Source: an uncultured Alistipes sp. (GTDB lineage Bacteria > Bacteroidota > Bacteroidia > Bacteroidales > Rikenellaceae). Taken from it: a DNA stretch of 64,000 nt. This document shows positions 40,713 through 50,095 of the stretch, piece by piece. Within the stretch, counting starts at the first letter, position 1. Each line of letters begins with the position of its first letter. Made by a program: the position numbers and the translations under genes. Under the pieces are notes generated by a model. It had not been told where the DNA came from. It made no database searches and saw only the letters and a program-made list of their open reading frames with translations. The stretch is from contig CAAGBL010000042.1 of the NCBI GenBank assembly GCA_900768045.1, positions 19,165 through 83,164 of the forward strand, in the 5' to 3' direction.

Positions 40713-43097
40713 TTACTCACGTTTCTTAAACAATTTCTTCAATCTCTTGAGGTTGCGCTGCCATGGCTTGAGCTTGTCATCGCTTAGGTAGTTGTAGCTA
40801 TAGCTATGCTTGGTTACAGTTGCGCCATTGAATACTATGCACATGTTGTGAATCTTTTTCGACTGGTGGAACTCCTCAACCTCGTAGAGCTGGTCGAACT
40901 TAAGGTTGCCGTGACGTACTACATATATAGTAAGGTCAACCAAACGATCTACAATCACAGCATCTGCCACAGCCATAGCAGGAACGCTGTCGATGATGAT
41001 ATAGTCGTAACGCTCACGAAGCTCTGTCATAAGGCTCTCCATTTGCGATGACATAAGCATCTCAGCAGGGTTTGGTGGCTGAGGACCTGCGTAAATCATG
41101 TCGAGGTTTGGAGCAATCTCAGACTGTGAGATTATATCATCTAACGAGTTGATTCTACCCGCAAGGTATGATGTCAAACCACGGCGGTCGTTACGGTGTC
41201 CCAACGACTTAGTAAGTGTGCGACGACGTAGGTCGATATCCATGAGCAATACACGCTTGCCCGCTGCAGCGATTGTTGCTGCGAGGTTCGACGACACGAA
41301 GGTCTTGCCGCTATGTGGAATTGATGATGTCACCATGATAACCTTTACAGGGTGGCTTACCTCCATGAAGTTGAGGCTTGTGCGAAGCATTCTGAACGAC
41401 TCAGAGAGAATGTCGCAGCTATCCTCCTTAACCTGAGCTACAGCATTGTTTGTCTTCTCAATCTGTGGGATGTCGCCAAGGAATGGGGCAGTAAGCACTG
41501 ACTCAAGGTCACGGCGTGAACGTACAGTGTTGTTGAGAACCTCACGTAGGTAGATAATAGCGAAAGGTATTACGCAACCCATCATGAGTGCCAACATGTA
41601 GATCATTGAGCTCTTAGGGCTGATAGGTCTATCGGCGCCATACGCAAAGTCGATAACACGGGCATTGCTCTCGGCAGTAGCACCAACCAAAGCGTTCTCC
41701 TCGAGCTTAGTAAGAAGGTAGATGTATAGCTCCTCCTTAACCTTCTGCTGGCGAGTCTTTGAAAGAAGGGCCTTCTCCTTCTCAGGAGTCTCATTTAGGC
41801 GAGCGTTAGCCTTGCGGTGCTCACGGTCGATGTGTGAGGCCTGAAGGTAGAGACCGTTGATGTGTGACTCGAGCGAGCTGATGATAGTGTTGCGAATAGA
41901 GGCAATTTGAGCCTTAAGATCCAAGATCATAGGGTTGCTCTCTGATGACTCGCTAAGCAAACGCTGGTACTCAAGAAGGCTTGTGTTGTAGTTGTCAATC
42001 TGTGCGGCAAGAGCTGTTGAAGCACCGCTCATAGCCACAGTAGATGCTGGGATAAGGTCGAGCTCAGTCTTGTTGTTGCTGATGTAGTCGAGAATGTACT
42101 TGGCCATCTCGATATTTCCCTCGATTGATAGTCCCTGCTTCTTGAACTCCTGAATCTCCTGTGCGCCAAGCATTGACTGACTCTGGAGGTTGTATAGCTG
42201 GTTGTCCTTCTTGAACGATGCAATGTCGCTATCAGCAAGGTTTAGCTCCTCGCTAAGAAGCGCAAGACGCTCGTCGATAAACTCCTTAGTGATGTTTGAT
42301 ATAGCACGCTTATCCTCAATAGCGTCATAGTTATAAGCATCGATAACGCCATTGATAACATCTTCAGCACGCTTAGGAACGATGTCCGACATCTGTATAG
42401 CAATAACAGATGCCATCTTATCGGTAATGGTGCAATTTAGGCGCTTGCGATAAGCCTCTACGGTGTTGTTGAGTGTGCTGCGAGATACGTGAATCTCGAG
42501 TTCTGAGCTACGCTCAACATAAGGTGTAGGCACCAATACAATCTTGCCAAGTGGGGTAGCGATAGTGTCGCCTGGAAGCACGCTGGCAGAGAATGTGAGG
42601 TTGTCTACGTTAGGTATCACAAAGTTGCCGATGTTTACGTGGTTGCCCTCGATGCGGTAGACAAAGCTGCCTCGTGTGTGTGGATCGTTGTCGACAAACT
42701 TCACGAGCAAAGGAGCACAGCCGTACATATCATGAGAGCGGAAGCGGCTCTTTGTTGAGTAGTTTGTTCTGAGGTCGTACTTGTTTACAACCTGCTCCAT
42801 TAGTCGGCGTGACTGGAGGATGTGTACCTCATTATCCACAGAGCGACGTCCGATACCCATAATATCGCTGAAGGCAGTAACCTCGGCGCTACCACCCTTA
42901 CGTGAGTCCTTTACGAGTACGGTTGCTGAGCGCTGGTATACTGGGGCTGTACAGCGCAAGTATAGCCAACCACAAAGCAAGCAAAGCGTTACAGATAGTA
43001 CAAACCAGTACCAATTTGACAATACCAAGTGTAGTATGTCGTAGAGGGTAAATCGAGGACCTCTATTCTCTGTGTTATTTTCGATGTTCTCAATCAT
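40713..43097 (-). CDS. Wzc-like polysaccharide co-polymerase / tyrosine autokinase
   Basis: 794 residues. Wzz-type domain with two membrane helices (about 27-47 and about 495-515) and a long periplasmic coiled-coil region. The cytoplasmic kinase domain has Walker A 'SSIPHSGKTF' (around 592-600), A' 'VLLMDIDLRR' and B 'YDYIIIDSVPAM'. The C-terminal Tyr cluster 'HSYSYNY' would be the autophosphorylation sites. It controls chain length and export of capsular or exopolysaccharide together with Wza, encoded 28 bp upstream. The HAD-like gene follows. Confidence 0.94.
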   Translation of the reverse strand: MIENIENNTENRGPRFTLYDILHLVLSNWYWFVLSVTLCLLCGWLYLRCTAPVYQRSATVLVKDSRKGGSAEVTAFSDIMGIGRRSVDNEVHILQSRRLMEQVVNKYDLRTNYSTKSRFRSHDMYGCAPLLVKFVDNDPHTRGSFVYRIEGNHVNIGNFVIPNVDNLTFSASVLPGDTIATPLGKIVLVPTPYVERSSELEIHVSRSTLNNTVEAYRKRLNCTITDKMASVIAIQMSDIVPKRAEDVINGVIDAYNYDAIEDKRAISNITKEFIDERLALLSEELNLADSDIASFKKDNQLYNLQSQSMLGAQEIQEFKKQGLSIEGNIEMAKYILDYISNNKTELDLIPASTVAMSGASTALAAQIDNYNTSLLEYQRLLSESSESNPMILDLKAQIASIRNTIISSLESHINGLYLQASHIDREHRKANARLNETPEKEKALLSKTRQQKVKEELYIYLLTKLEENALVGATAESNARVIDFAYGADRPISPKSSMIYMLALMMGCVIPFAIIYLREVLNNTVRSRRDLESVLTAPFLGDIPQIEKTNNAVAQVKEDSCDILSESFRMLRTSLNFMEVSHPVKVIMVTSSIPHSGKTFVSSNLAATIAAAGKRVLLMDIDLRRRTLTKSLGHRNDRRGLTSYLAGRINSLDDIISQSEIAPNLDMIYAGPQPPNPAEMLMSSQMESLMTELRERYDYIIIDSVPAMAVADAVIVDRLVDLTIYVVRHGNLKFDQLYEVEEFHQSKKIHNMCIVFNGATVTKHSYSYNYLSDDKLKPWQRNLKRLKKLFKKRE

Positions 43098-43125
43098 ATC
43101 TATTATCTTTGTGAGTGTCAGTAAT

Positions 43126-43926
43126 TTATCGTTTTGCTACTGTAATGATTGTGATTAGTAGTGTGGCAAATGAGATACCTGTCGATGCAAGCGAAATCCA
43201 GAACGAACGGTTTTGGTTAATCTCTGCCGATGCTGCTCGATACTTATTAGGACTTACCAATACGATGTCGTTCTGCTCGAGGTAGAAACAAGGCGATGAG
43301 AATATCTCGCTTGAGCGAATATCGAGCTTAGTGATGATATTCTTGCCATCAATCTCTCGGATTACAGCCACATTCTCACGATTACCATAGATAGTCATGT
43401 CGCCAGCCATTGCCAAAGCATCGAAGAGTGTTACCTTGTCATTCTTGATGTCGTAGCGACCAGGACGTGTTACCTCGCCAAGAACTGAGATCTGAAGGTT
43501 TGCAAAGCGCACGTTTACCTGGGGGTCGGCAATGTAGTTGCTCTCAATAATCTTCTTCTCAATCTCGCTCTGAAGCTCAGCACGTGTCATGCCGTCGCAC
43601 TTTACCTGGCCAATGATAGGTAGAGTGATGTAGCCATTGTCATCTACGGTGAAGACCTGAAGGCTGGTAGATGTTACGGCTGAACTAACACCCTTTGAAA
43701 GACCAGTGTAGGTCGACGCAGAGTTGAAAGGAAGTGCCAACTCAGGGTTCTTGCTGTTAACAACGATTGTTAGCTGGTCAAGAGGCTTGATTCTGATCTG
43801 GAAATTCTCAGGAATCTCGATCTCTGCACCACTCTCAACATCTTGGATGTAGAGCACACGCTGCTGTGCATTGCAACCCACGAATAGGATTGCAACTAAA
43901 AGAATTAGAAGATTTAGATGTTTCAT
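43126..43926 (-). CDS. Wza-like polysaccharide export lipoprotein
   Basis: 266 residues from ATG 43926. A longer frame would start 27 codons upstream, but the -7 box at 44005-44012 puts the transcript start close to or after that codon. Lipobox LFVGC (Cys18). The poly-export domain reads 'IRIKPLDQLTIVVNSKNPEL', then 'GYITLPIIGQVKCDGMTRAELQSEIEKKI' (about 95-123) and a SLBB-like 'QISVLGEVTRPGRYDI'. The C-terminal helix ('FWISLASTGISFATLLITIITV') would cross the outer membrane. It forms the outer-membrane capsule channel with the Wzc-like kinase. Confidence 0.93.
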   Translation of the reverse strand: MKHLNLLILLVAILFVGCNAQQRVLYIQDVESGAEIEIPENFQIRIKPLDQLTIVVNSKNPELALPFNSASTYTGLSKGVSSAVTSTSLQVFTVDDNGYITLPIIGQVKCDGMTRAELQSEIEKKIIESNYIADPQVNVRFANLQISVLGEVTRPGRYDIKNDKVTLFDALAMAGDMTIYGNRENVAVIREIDGKNIITKLDIRSSEIFSSPCFYLEQNDIVLVSPNKYRAASAEINQNRSFWISLASTGISFATLLITIITVAKR

Positions 43927-44004
43927 ATATTTAATTTGTTTATATTCAGCTAATTGCACGTTTTGCATAAGATATTTGTCGCTCGCACACGTCAAATATC
44001 CTTG

Positions 44005-44012
44005 CAAAGATA
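44005..44012 (-). promoter_or_regulatory. -7 promoter box of the Wza-Wzc-HAD operon
   Basis: The minus strand reads TATCTTTG. The predicted start is near 44000, giving a leader of about 75 nt to ATG 43926. Confidence 0.6.
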
Positions 44013-44073
44013 TAAAAAAATGCTAAAATATACTACAATCTTCAAGTTTTATTATGAAATAATAGGCGTTTGA

Positions 44074-44850
44074 TTAGTTATTATCTAACCAGTCCATAAA
44101 ATCGGCGGTACGGCTGCGGCTAACAATAACCTCGTTGTCGGACTGAGGACGTAGTTGTAGCTTTAGTCGTGTGCCCAGATGTTTTGATATGTTTTCAATC
44201 GCATTTATCGAGACAATGTAGCTACGTGAAATGCGGAAGAAGTGGTGGGGATTCAGCATCTCCTGCACCATGTCGAGTGAGTAGTCGAGTAGTCGTCTGT
44301 TGCCATTTTTGTTAACGGCATAGGTGCTCTTATCCTCTGAGTAGCAGTATGCTATGTCCTCGGTAGGTATTATCACAATCTTCTCGCCAGTCTTTACCGT
44401 GAAGCGCTTTTTATACTCCTTGTTTCGTGCGATGCCAACCGTTGATACCATCTCCATAAGTCGCTCGATGTCTGGCGATGTGCGACTCTCAAGACGCTCT
44501 AAGCAGCGGCCCCAAGCACGTACTAACTCCTCTTCAACGATAGGCTTAAGTAGGTAGTCGATGCTATTTACCTTGAAGGCGTTGAGGGCGTAGTTGTCGT
44601 AGGCCGTGGTTATGATTACGTGTGCCGAAATGTTTACCTTGTCGAAAATCTCGAAACAGATGCCATCAGAAAGTTCAACATCCATAAAAATAACATCTGC
44701 CGTATCGGGGTTCTCCTCGAGCCATTGAATGGTCGATTTTACCGACGTGAGAGTCATCACTATTTTGCTATTTGGACAATGCCTGTCGATGAGCTTCTTA
44801 AGCGTTAGTTGCGCAGGAATCTCGTCCTCTACAATGAGTATGTTTATCAT
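44074..44850 (-). CDS. LytTR-family response regulator
   Basis: 258 residues. Receiver domain 1-120 with acidic pair Glu8-Asp9 in 'IVEDE', phosphoacceptor Asp57 in 'IFMDVELSDG', Thr in 'IITTAYD' and Lys in 'YLLKPI'. The LytTR DNA-binding domain (about 150-255) reads 'RFTVKTGEKIVIIPTEDIAYCYSEDKSTY' (positions about 148-176) and 'FFRISRSYIVSINAI'. It should regulate genes in response to the sensor kinase encoded just upstream, whose gene overlaps its start by 4 bp. Confidence 0.95.
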   Translation of the reverse strand: MINILIVEDEIPAQLTLKKLIDRHCPNSKIVMTLTSVKSTIQWLEENPDTADVIFMDVELSDGICFEIFDKVNISAHVIITTAYDNYALNAFKVNSIDYLLKPIVEEELVRAWGRCLERLESRTSPDIERLMEMVSTVGIARNKEYKKRFTVKTGEKIVIIPTEDIAYCYSEDKSTYAVNKNGNRRLLDYSLDMVQEMLNPHHFFRISRSYIVSINAIENISKHLGTRLKLQLRPQSDNEVIVSRSRTADFMDWLDNN

Positions 44851-46229
44851 ATCAACGGGAGTATTACAATAAATTCAGTATCAGTCTTTTTTATGACTAT
44901 TTCTCGGCCAGTAATATCTCTATATTGCTGGCTAATATTTGCTAATCCGAGGCGTGTCGACGGCTGTCCATGGGTGCGTAACTGAAGGGTGTTTCTAACT
45001 ACTATACACTCCTCGTTGGCTTGTATGTGAATGTGTAGCGGCTGCTCACTCGAAACAATGTTATGTTTGGTAGCATTTTCGACCAATAGTTGGAGTGCAC
45101 AGGGCACAACCATCATCTCTTTTTGCTCCTCTTCAACATCTATTTCAACTTGCATGCCTTCGGTAAATCGCTCCTTGAGAAGATCGATGTACATGTTCGT
45201 AAATTCGAGCTCGTCGCTAAGCTTTACAAGCGGCTTTTGCTCGTTGTTGAGCATATATCTATATGTCGATGCGAGCTTACGTATAAAGGCGCTTGCTCGT
45301 TGCGACTCGCCCTCCTGTACTAAGTAGTCGAGGATTCCTAATGAGTTGAATAGGAAGTGGGGGTTAAGTTGCTGCTTTAGGCGTTCGTATTGATACTCAG
45401 ACCTATGCTTCTGTTCACGCTCCTCACGTAGCTCCTGCTGCGATATTGTTGATAGTCGCACCAAGGAGTATATCGTTATGGTTATTATGTCGACGATAAG
45501 AGCTGCCGAGAGAGTTCTAATAAAAGGCAGGATATGGAACGATGGACGGTCGAGTGTGGGGAGATTAAAGAGGGTTATTGTGGCTGCAATTAACGATAGT
45601 GTGATTACCGATACGCCGAGCTTGCGCAGCATAGGGTAGCGGTTGTCTGTGCTAAGAATGCTGCTCGGAATGCGCATGGCTACAATGACATTGCCTATGA
45701 GCAGAGTGAGGAGTGCCCATGTGTTGCCAATAATCTCTGTGATTTCACCTAATAGGGTAGTGTTGTTGTCAAGCTGGGGGTTGAAGAGTAGGTAGTAGAT
45801 TATTCTAAGCACAAGTATCGACGTTGCAGCGCCAATGATGTTACGTGCCGACGTGTTCCATGTCCCACGGTGCGAAATCAGACGCTTTGAACGACGTGTT
45901 ATCTGGTCTATCATTACGCCAATGACGAGTGTGATGATGAGTGTCGATATTCCAGGTGCTAAGGTGCTGTTGTGTAGTACGTTGCTTATTGGTTGCCATA
46001 GCCACGAGCCAACGACATAACCAAGCAGTGTGGCTACGAGGGTTAAGATGGCCATTACCTCTACACGAATATTGTTGCGCATCGAGAGAATGATGACCAT
46101 TGTGATTGTTAGCACGGTTAGCAATATGTCATCGTGGTAATCGAGTGTGCGACTCAGCACTGCGGCGCCAAAATGCAGTAGTGCAAAGCCGAGTATTATT
46201 GCGATATTTTTTGAGCGATGTAGTTTCAT
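44847..46229 (-). CDS. LytS-like multi-pass sensor histidine kinase (HisKA/His_kinase type)
   Basis: 460 residues. About seven or eight transmembrane helices fill the first 255 residues. A short linker with 'EEREQKHRSEYQYERLKQQL' leads to the phosphoacceptor His in 'NPHFLFNSLGILD' (around 285-297). The ATPase region carries the N box 'LQLLVENATKHNI' and a shortened G-region 'RLGLANISQQYRDI'. Pairs of this type sense envelope or cell-wall signals. It is divergent from the sugar transporter at 46500. Confidence 0.93.
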   Translation of the reverse strand: MKLHRSKNIAIILGFALLHFGAAVLSRTLDYHDDILLTVLTITMVIILSMRNNIRVEVMAILTLVATLLGYVVGSWLWQPISNVLHNSTLAPGISTLIITLVIGVMIDQITRRSKRLISHRGTWNTSARNIIGAATSILVLRIIYYLLFNPQLDNNTTLLGEITEIIGNTWALLTLLIGNVIVAMRIPSSILSTDNRYPMLRKLGVSVITLSLIAATITLFNLPTLDRPSFHILPFIRTLSAALIVDIITITIYSLVRLSTISQQELREEREQKHRSEYQYERLKQQLNPHFLFNSLGILDYLVQEGESQRASAFIRKLASTYRYMLNNEQKPLVKLSDELEFTNMYIDLLKERFTEGMQVEIDVEEEQKEMMVVPCALQLLVENATKHNIVSSEQPLHIHIQANEECIVVRNTLQLRTHGQPSTRLGLANISQQYRDITGREIVIKKTDTEFIVILPLI

Positions 46230-46250
46230 TGGTCGAGGTTAGTTGTCTGA

Positions 46251-46258
46251 CAAAGATA
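46251..46258 (-). promoter_or_regulatory. -7 promoter box of the sensor kinase-response regulator pair
   Basis: The minus strand reads TATCTTTG, 22 bp upstream of the ATG at 46229, giving a very short leader. Confidence 0.6.
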
Positions 46259-46439
46259 CAAATAAAAATGAAATTGTGAAATAGTGAGCAATATTTTTTG
46301 ATGAGGTGTTAGCTTGTTGTGGAGAACCTCCATTCGGCCTAAATATCGTGCAACTCGTCGCTTTTTTATACCCTTTGGGTATTTTAAATTTGGACGTGTC
46401 GAATTTTTTTGCAAAATTTGTATTGTTATGGCCATGTGG

Positions 46440-46459
46440 TTATTAAAATTATTTAATAA
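46440..46459. promoter_or_regulatory. Perfect 8-bp-arm palindrome upstream of the alpha-glucan cluster
   Basis: TTATTAAA, ATTA, TTTAATAA: arms match exactly. It lies about 40 bp before the transporter ATG, in a region where I find no canonical -33/-7 pair, so it may be an operator for an activator or repressor. The rest of 46259-46499 is AT-rich with no other clear signal. Confidence 0.45.
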
Positions 46460-46499
46460 TACTGCTAACGGATAAACTTAAAAAAACACAAATAAAATC

Positions 46500-47858
46500 A
46501 TGCAAAAACCTACTCTATCTTTCGGGCAGATGTGGAATCTGAGCTTTGGATTCTTCGGTGTGCAGATCGCTTATGCATTGCAGAGTGCCAACATCAGCCG
46601 TATCTTTGCTACGTTGGGCGCAGATCCACACACGTTGAGCTTCTTTTGGGTGTTACCTCCATTGATGGGTATGATTGTCCAGCCTATTGTTGGTTCTATG
46701 AGCGACAAGACATGGTGTAAGTGGGGCCGCCGCAAGCCTTATCTCTATGTTGGTGCCATTGTCGCAGTTATCGTGATGGCCTTGTTGCCTAACTCTGGTA
46801 GCTTCGACATGACCGTTAAGGCAGCCTTGGCCTTTGGTGCAATTATGCTTATGTTGCTCGACACCTCAATCAATATGGCTATGCAGCCATTCAAGATGAT
46901 GGTTGGTGATATGGTCAACGAGGAGCAGAAGACTAAGGCATACTCAATCCAGAGCTTGTTGTGCAACGCCGGCTCATTGGTGGGTTATCTCTTCCCATAT
47001 ATCTTTACGTGGGTTGGTGTTAAGAGTGTGGCTCCTGAGGGCCAGATTCCAGATTCAGTGACTTGGTCGTTCTATATCGGTGCTGCTATTCTTATTCTCT
47101 GTGTGCTCTACACTGGTGCTAAGGTTAAGGAGTGGAATCCAGAGGATTATGCTAAGTATAACGGCATCAAGGAGGAGGATAAGGCCGAGAGCACAAACCT
47201 TCTTCACCTCTTGCTACACGCTCCTAAGACATTCTGGCAGATTGGTCTTGTTCAGTTCTTCTCATGGTTTGCATTCCTCTATATGTGGACATACACTACT
47301 GGTGGTATCGCCGAGACAGTGTGGGATACTGTAAATACAGCCTCTAAGGAGTATCAGACTGCGGGTGACTGGACGGGTGTGTTGTTTGCTGTTCAGGCTA
47401 TTGGCTCAATCTTGTGGGCTATGGTTATTCCTCAGTTCCGCAGCTCTAAGGTTGCCTACTCGCTCAGCTTGTTGCTCGGTGCCGCAGGTTTTATCTCGAC
47501 ATACTTTATCCACGACCAGTACTTGCTATTTGTTTCGTTCTTGCTTATTGGTTGTGCTTGGGCTGCTATGTTGGCGCTCCCATTTGCACTTCTCACAAAC
47601 TCGCTCTCAGGTAAGTCGCTCGGCTCATATATGGGCTTGTTCAACTGTACTATCTGTCTTCCACAGATTATTGCATCGTTGGTTGGTGGTACACTCTTCG
47701 GCTGGTTTGGTGGCGACATGGTAGATGTCACAACAGCTACTGGCGAGATTACTCAGGTGCAGAGCGGTCAGGTTATGATGCTCGTAATCGCAGGTATTGC
47801 CTTGGTGCTTGGCGCTATTGCCGTGTTTGGCATCTCAACTAAGAAGAGTGCTAACTAA
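46500..47858 (+). CDS. GPH/SLC45-type MFS sugar transporter
   Basis: 452 residues with twelve hydrophobic helices. The N-terminal 'MWNLSFGFFGVQIAYALQSANISRIF' and 'QPIVGSMSDKTWCKWGRRKPYLYVGA' segments are typical of the GPH/SLC45-like maltose and sucrose transporters of Bacteroidetes (cation symport, D-K-W-x-GRRKP loop between helices 2 and 3). It should bring maltose or short malto-oligosaccharides across the inner membrane for the amylase cluster. It starts the cluster and is followed by a terminator-like hairpin at 47896. Confidence 0.92.
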   Translation: MQKPTLSFGQMWNLSFGFFGVQIAYALQSANISRIFATLGADPHTLSFFWVLPPLMGMIVQPIVGSMSDKTWCKWGRRKPYLYVGAIVAVIVMALLPNSGSFDMTVKAALAFGAIMLMLLDTSINMAMQPFKMMVGDMVNEEQKTKAYSIQSLLCNAGSLVGYLFPYIFTWVGVKSVAPEGQIPDSVTWSFYIGAAILILCVLYTGAKVKEWNPEDYAKYNGIKEEDKAESTNLLHLLLHAPKTFWQIGLVQFFSWFAFLYMWTYTTGGIAETVWDTVNTASKEYQTAGDWTGVLFAVQAIGSILWAMVIPQFRSSKVAYSLSLLLGAAGFISTYFIHDQYLLFVSFLLIGCAWAAMLALPFALLTNSLSGKSLGSYMGLFNCTICLPQIIASLVGGTLFGWFGGDMVDVTTATGEITQVQSGQVMMLVIAGIALVLGAIAVFGISTKKSAN

Positions 47859-47895
47859 ACTATAGCTTTGCTTTTTAAGAATCTACTCTCAAGTT

Positions 47896-47924
47896 GGAAG
47901 GCTTTGAGTGGCCTTCCGATTTTT
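47896..47924 (+). terminator. Terminator-like hairpin after the sugar transporter
   Basis: GGAAGGC (47896-47902) pairs with GCCTTCC (47911-47917), then GATTTTT. It may attenuate read-through into the GH13 genes. A small TTGCCC/GGGCAA hairpin follows. Confidence 0.7.
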
Positions 47925-47972
47925 GAGGGTTGCCCGTGGGCAATGTTTAACGAAAACTAACAAACGAACAAT

Positions 47973-50078
47973 ATGATGCAAAGGAGACTATCTTTAATCA
48001 TGCTTGTAGCAGCACTCTTGGTGGGCTGTTGCAAACAGAGTGCAGAGTTTGCGGTAGGTAACCAAACTTCCGTAGTGCCTCTTATCGTCAGCGAGGGTAC
48101 AACAACCCATTTTATGACTGACTACTATCCACAGTGGGAGGGTGCAACAAACGTAACATGTGACGATGAGCGTCTTAGTCTTAAACCTGTGGCTGATGGC
48201 TGGGTGCAGTTCGACATCACTACTGAGTGTGATGCCTTGGTATCGTCAATCGACGTATGGCACGGCGACGAGAAACTATCTATCGTAGTTCTTGGTGGCA
48301 AGCGTAATTCAGATTTGTATATGACCTCAACAGATGTTGACGGCAGAACAATTAATATTGTCGCTACTCAGCCAGTCAAGGAAGTAGTTGCAATGTGGCA
48401 GAACGAGATTGTTCGTGAGTCGGATGTTAACAACCAGACCATTACTGTTGAGATTCCTGCTAAGGCTAAGAAGTATCAGCGTTCGTACATTCGTGTATTT
48501 GCTGCTGCTGAGAATGGCCGCTTCAACGACGTGCTACTACCTTTGGAGTATGGCGAGGTTGTGGTTGACACGAAGGATATTCGTCGCAAAGATTTCCAGT
48601 CACAGATTCTCTACTCGTTGATGATTGACCGCTTCAACAATGGTACTACCGACAACGACTGGAAAATTAACTCTCCAGAGGTATTGGACAAGGTAGACTA
48701 TCAGGGTGGCGACATCCTCGGTATTACTAAGAAGATTGAGGAGGGCTTCTTTACCGATTTGGGCGTTACTACAATCTGGATTTCGCCTATTACGCAGAAC
48801 CCTTACGATGCGTGGGGACAGAACGTAGATCCCGATACTAAGTTCTCAGGCTATCATGGCTACTGGCCTATCTACAGCACCGTTGTAGATAAGCGCTTTG
48901 GCTCTGACGAGGAGCTTCGCCAGATGCTCTCTACAGCACACGCCAACGAGCACAATGTTATCTTGGACTATGTGGCAAACCACCTACATATCAACTCTCC
49001 AGTGCTTCAGGAGCACCCCGATTGGACCACTCCACTCATTCTCCCTGATGGCCGTGAGAATATTGCTTTGTGGGACGAGCAGCGCCTTACAACATGGTTT
49101 GATAAGCATATCCCAACGCTCGACCTTGAGCGTGAGGAGGTGTGCGAGCCTATGACCGACTCAGCGCTTCACTGGGTGCGTAACTTCGACTTCGACGGCT
49201 TCCGCCACGACGCATGTAAGCATATTCCTTTGAACTACTGGCGTATGCTCACACATAAGATGAAGTCTGAGATGCCTAATCGTGAGATGTGGCAGATTGG
49301 CGAGACATACGGCTCTGTGGAGCTTATCAACTCATATATTAAGACTGGTATGATCGACTCGCAGTTCGACTTCAACCTATACCACACATCACGTGATGTT
49401 ATCATCGACGAGGGCCGCTCGATGAAGGATATTGCTAAGGTTGTTGAGGAGTCGGAGGCAGCCTATGGCTCACACCATACTATGGGTAACATCACTGGTA
49501 ACCACGATAAGCCACGTTTCTTGTCGTTGGCAGGTGGCGACATGCCATTGTGGGGTGTTGACGATAAGGCCGAGGGCTGGAAGCGTGAGGTTGTCGTAGG
49601 CGATGACGAGAAGGGTTATGCACGTCTTCAGCTTATGAAGGCTATCATCTCTACTGTTCCAGGTGTTCCTTGCGTATATCAGGGCGATGAGTATGGTACT
49701 CCTGGTGCAAACGATCCTGATAACCGTGACATGATGGAGTTTGAGGGTTATAACGACTATCAGCAGAAGGAGCTTGCAGCAACTAAGGCGTTGTTTAAGT
49801 ATCGTCGAGAGTCTATGCCTTTGATGTATGGCGACTATCGTACGTTGTATGCCGACGACGATGTATATGTATTCTTGCGCCACTACATGGGCCAGTGGAA
49901 TGTCGTTGCTCTTAACATCCGTGCCGAGGCTCGTGCAGTGGAGGTGGCAATGCCAGAGTTTATTGAGTTTACAACAGCAAATGTTGCTTTGGCCGTTGAG
50001 GGTGCTACAGCTGAGGTTGTGGATAATAGGCTCTCAATCAATGTTCCAAAGTATGGCTATGTAATCATTGCAAAATAA
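47973..50078 (+). CDS. GH13 alpha-amylase lipoprotein with N-terminal beta-sandwich domain
   Basis: 701 residues, lipobox LLVGC (Cys19). Residues about 25-195 form two beta-rich modules that precede the (beta/alpha)8 barrel. GH13 catalytic residues are Asp413 ('DFDGFRHDACKH'), Glu444 ('QIGETYGS') and Asp512 ('GNHDKP'). It should hydrolyse alpha-1,4-glucans. The lipid anchor suggests a surface or outer-membrane location, so it may make the first cut in starch or glycogen. It begins about 115 bp after the transporter gene. Confidence 0.92.
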   Translation: MMQRRLSLIMLVAALLVGCCKQSAEFAVGNQTSVVPLIVSEGTTTHFMTDYYPQWEGATNVTCDDERLSLKPVADGWVQFDITTECDALVSSIDVWHGDEKLSIVVLGGKRNSDLYMTSTDVDGRTINIVATQPVKEVVAMWQNEIVRESDVNNQTITVEIPAKAKKYQRSYIRVFAAAENGRFNDVLLPLEYGEVVVDTKDIRRKDFQSQILYSLMIDRFNNGTTDNDWKINSPEVLDKVDYQGGDILGITKKIEEGFFTDLGVTTIWISPITQNPYDAWGQNVDPDTKFSGYHGYWPIYSTVVDKRFGSDEELRQMLSTAHANEHNVILDYVANHLHINSPVLQEHPDWTTPLILPDGRENIALWDEQRLTTWFDKHIPTLDLEREEVCEPMTDSALHWVRNFDFDGFRHDACKHIPLNYWRMLTHKMKSEMPNREMWQIGETYGSVELINSYIKTGMIDSQFDFNLYHTSRDVIIDEGRSMKDIAKVVEESEAAYGSHHTMGNITGNHDKPRFLSLAGGDMPLWGVDDKAEGWKREVVVGDDEKGYARLQLMKAIISTVPGVPCVYQGDEYGTPGANDPDNRDMMEFEGYNDYQQKELAATKALFKYRRESMPLMYGDYRTLYADDDVYVFLRHYMGQWNVVALNIRAEARAVEVAMPEFIEFTTANVALAVEGATAEVVDNRLSINVPKYGYVIIAK

Positions 50079-50095
50079 TTAATACCTAAGATAAT

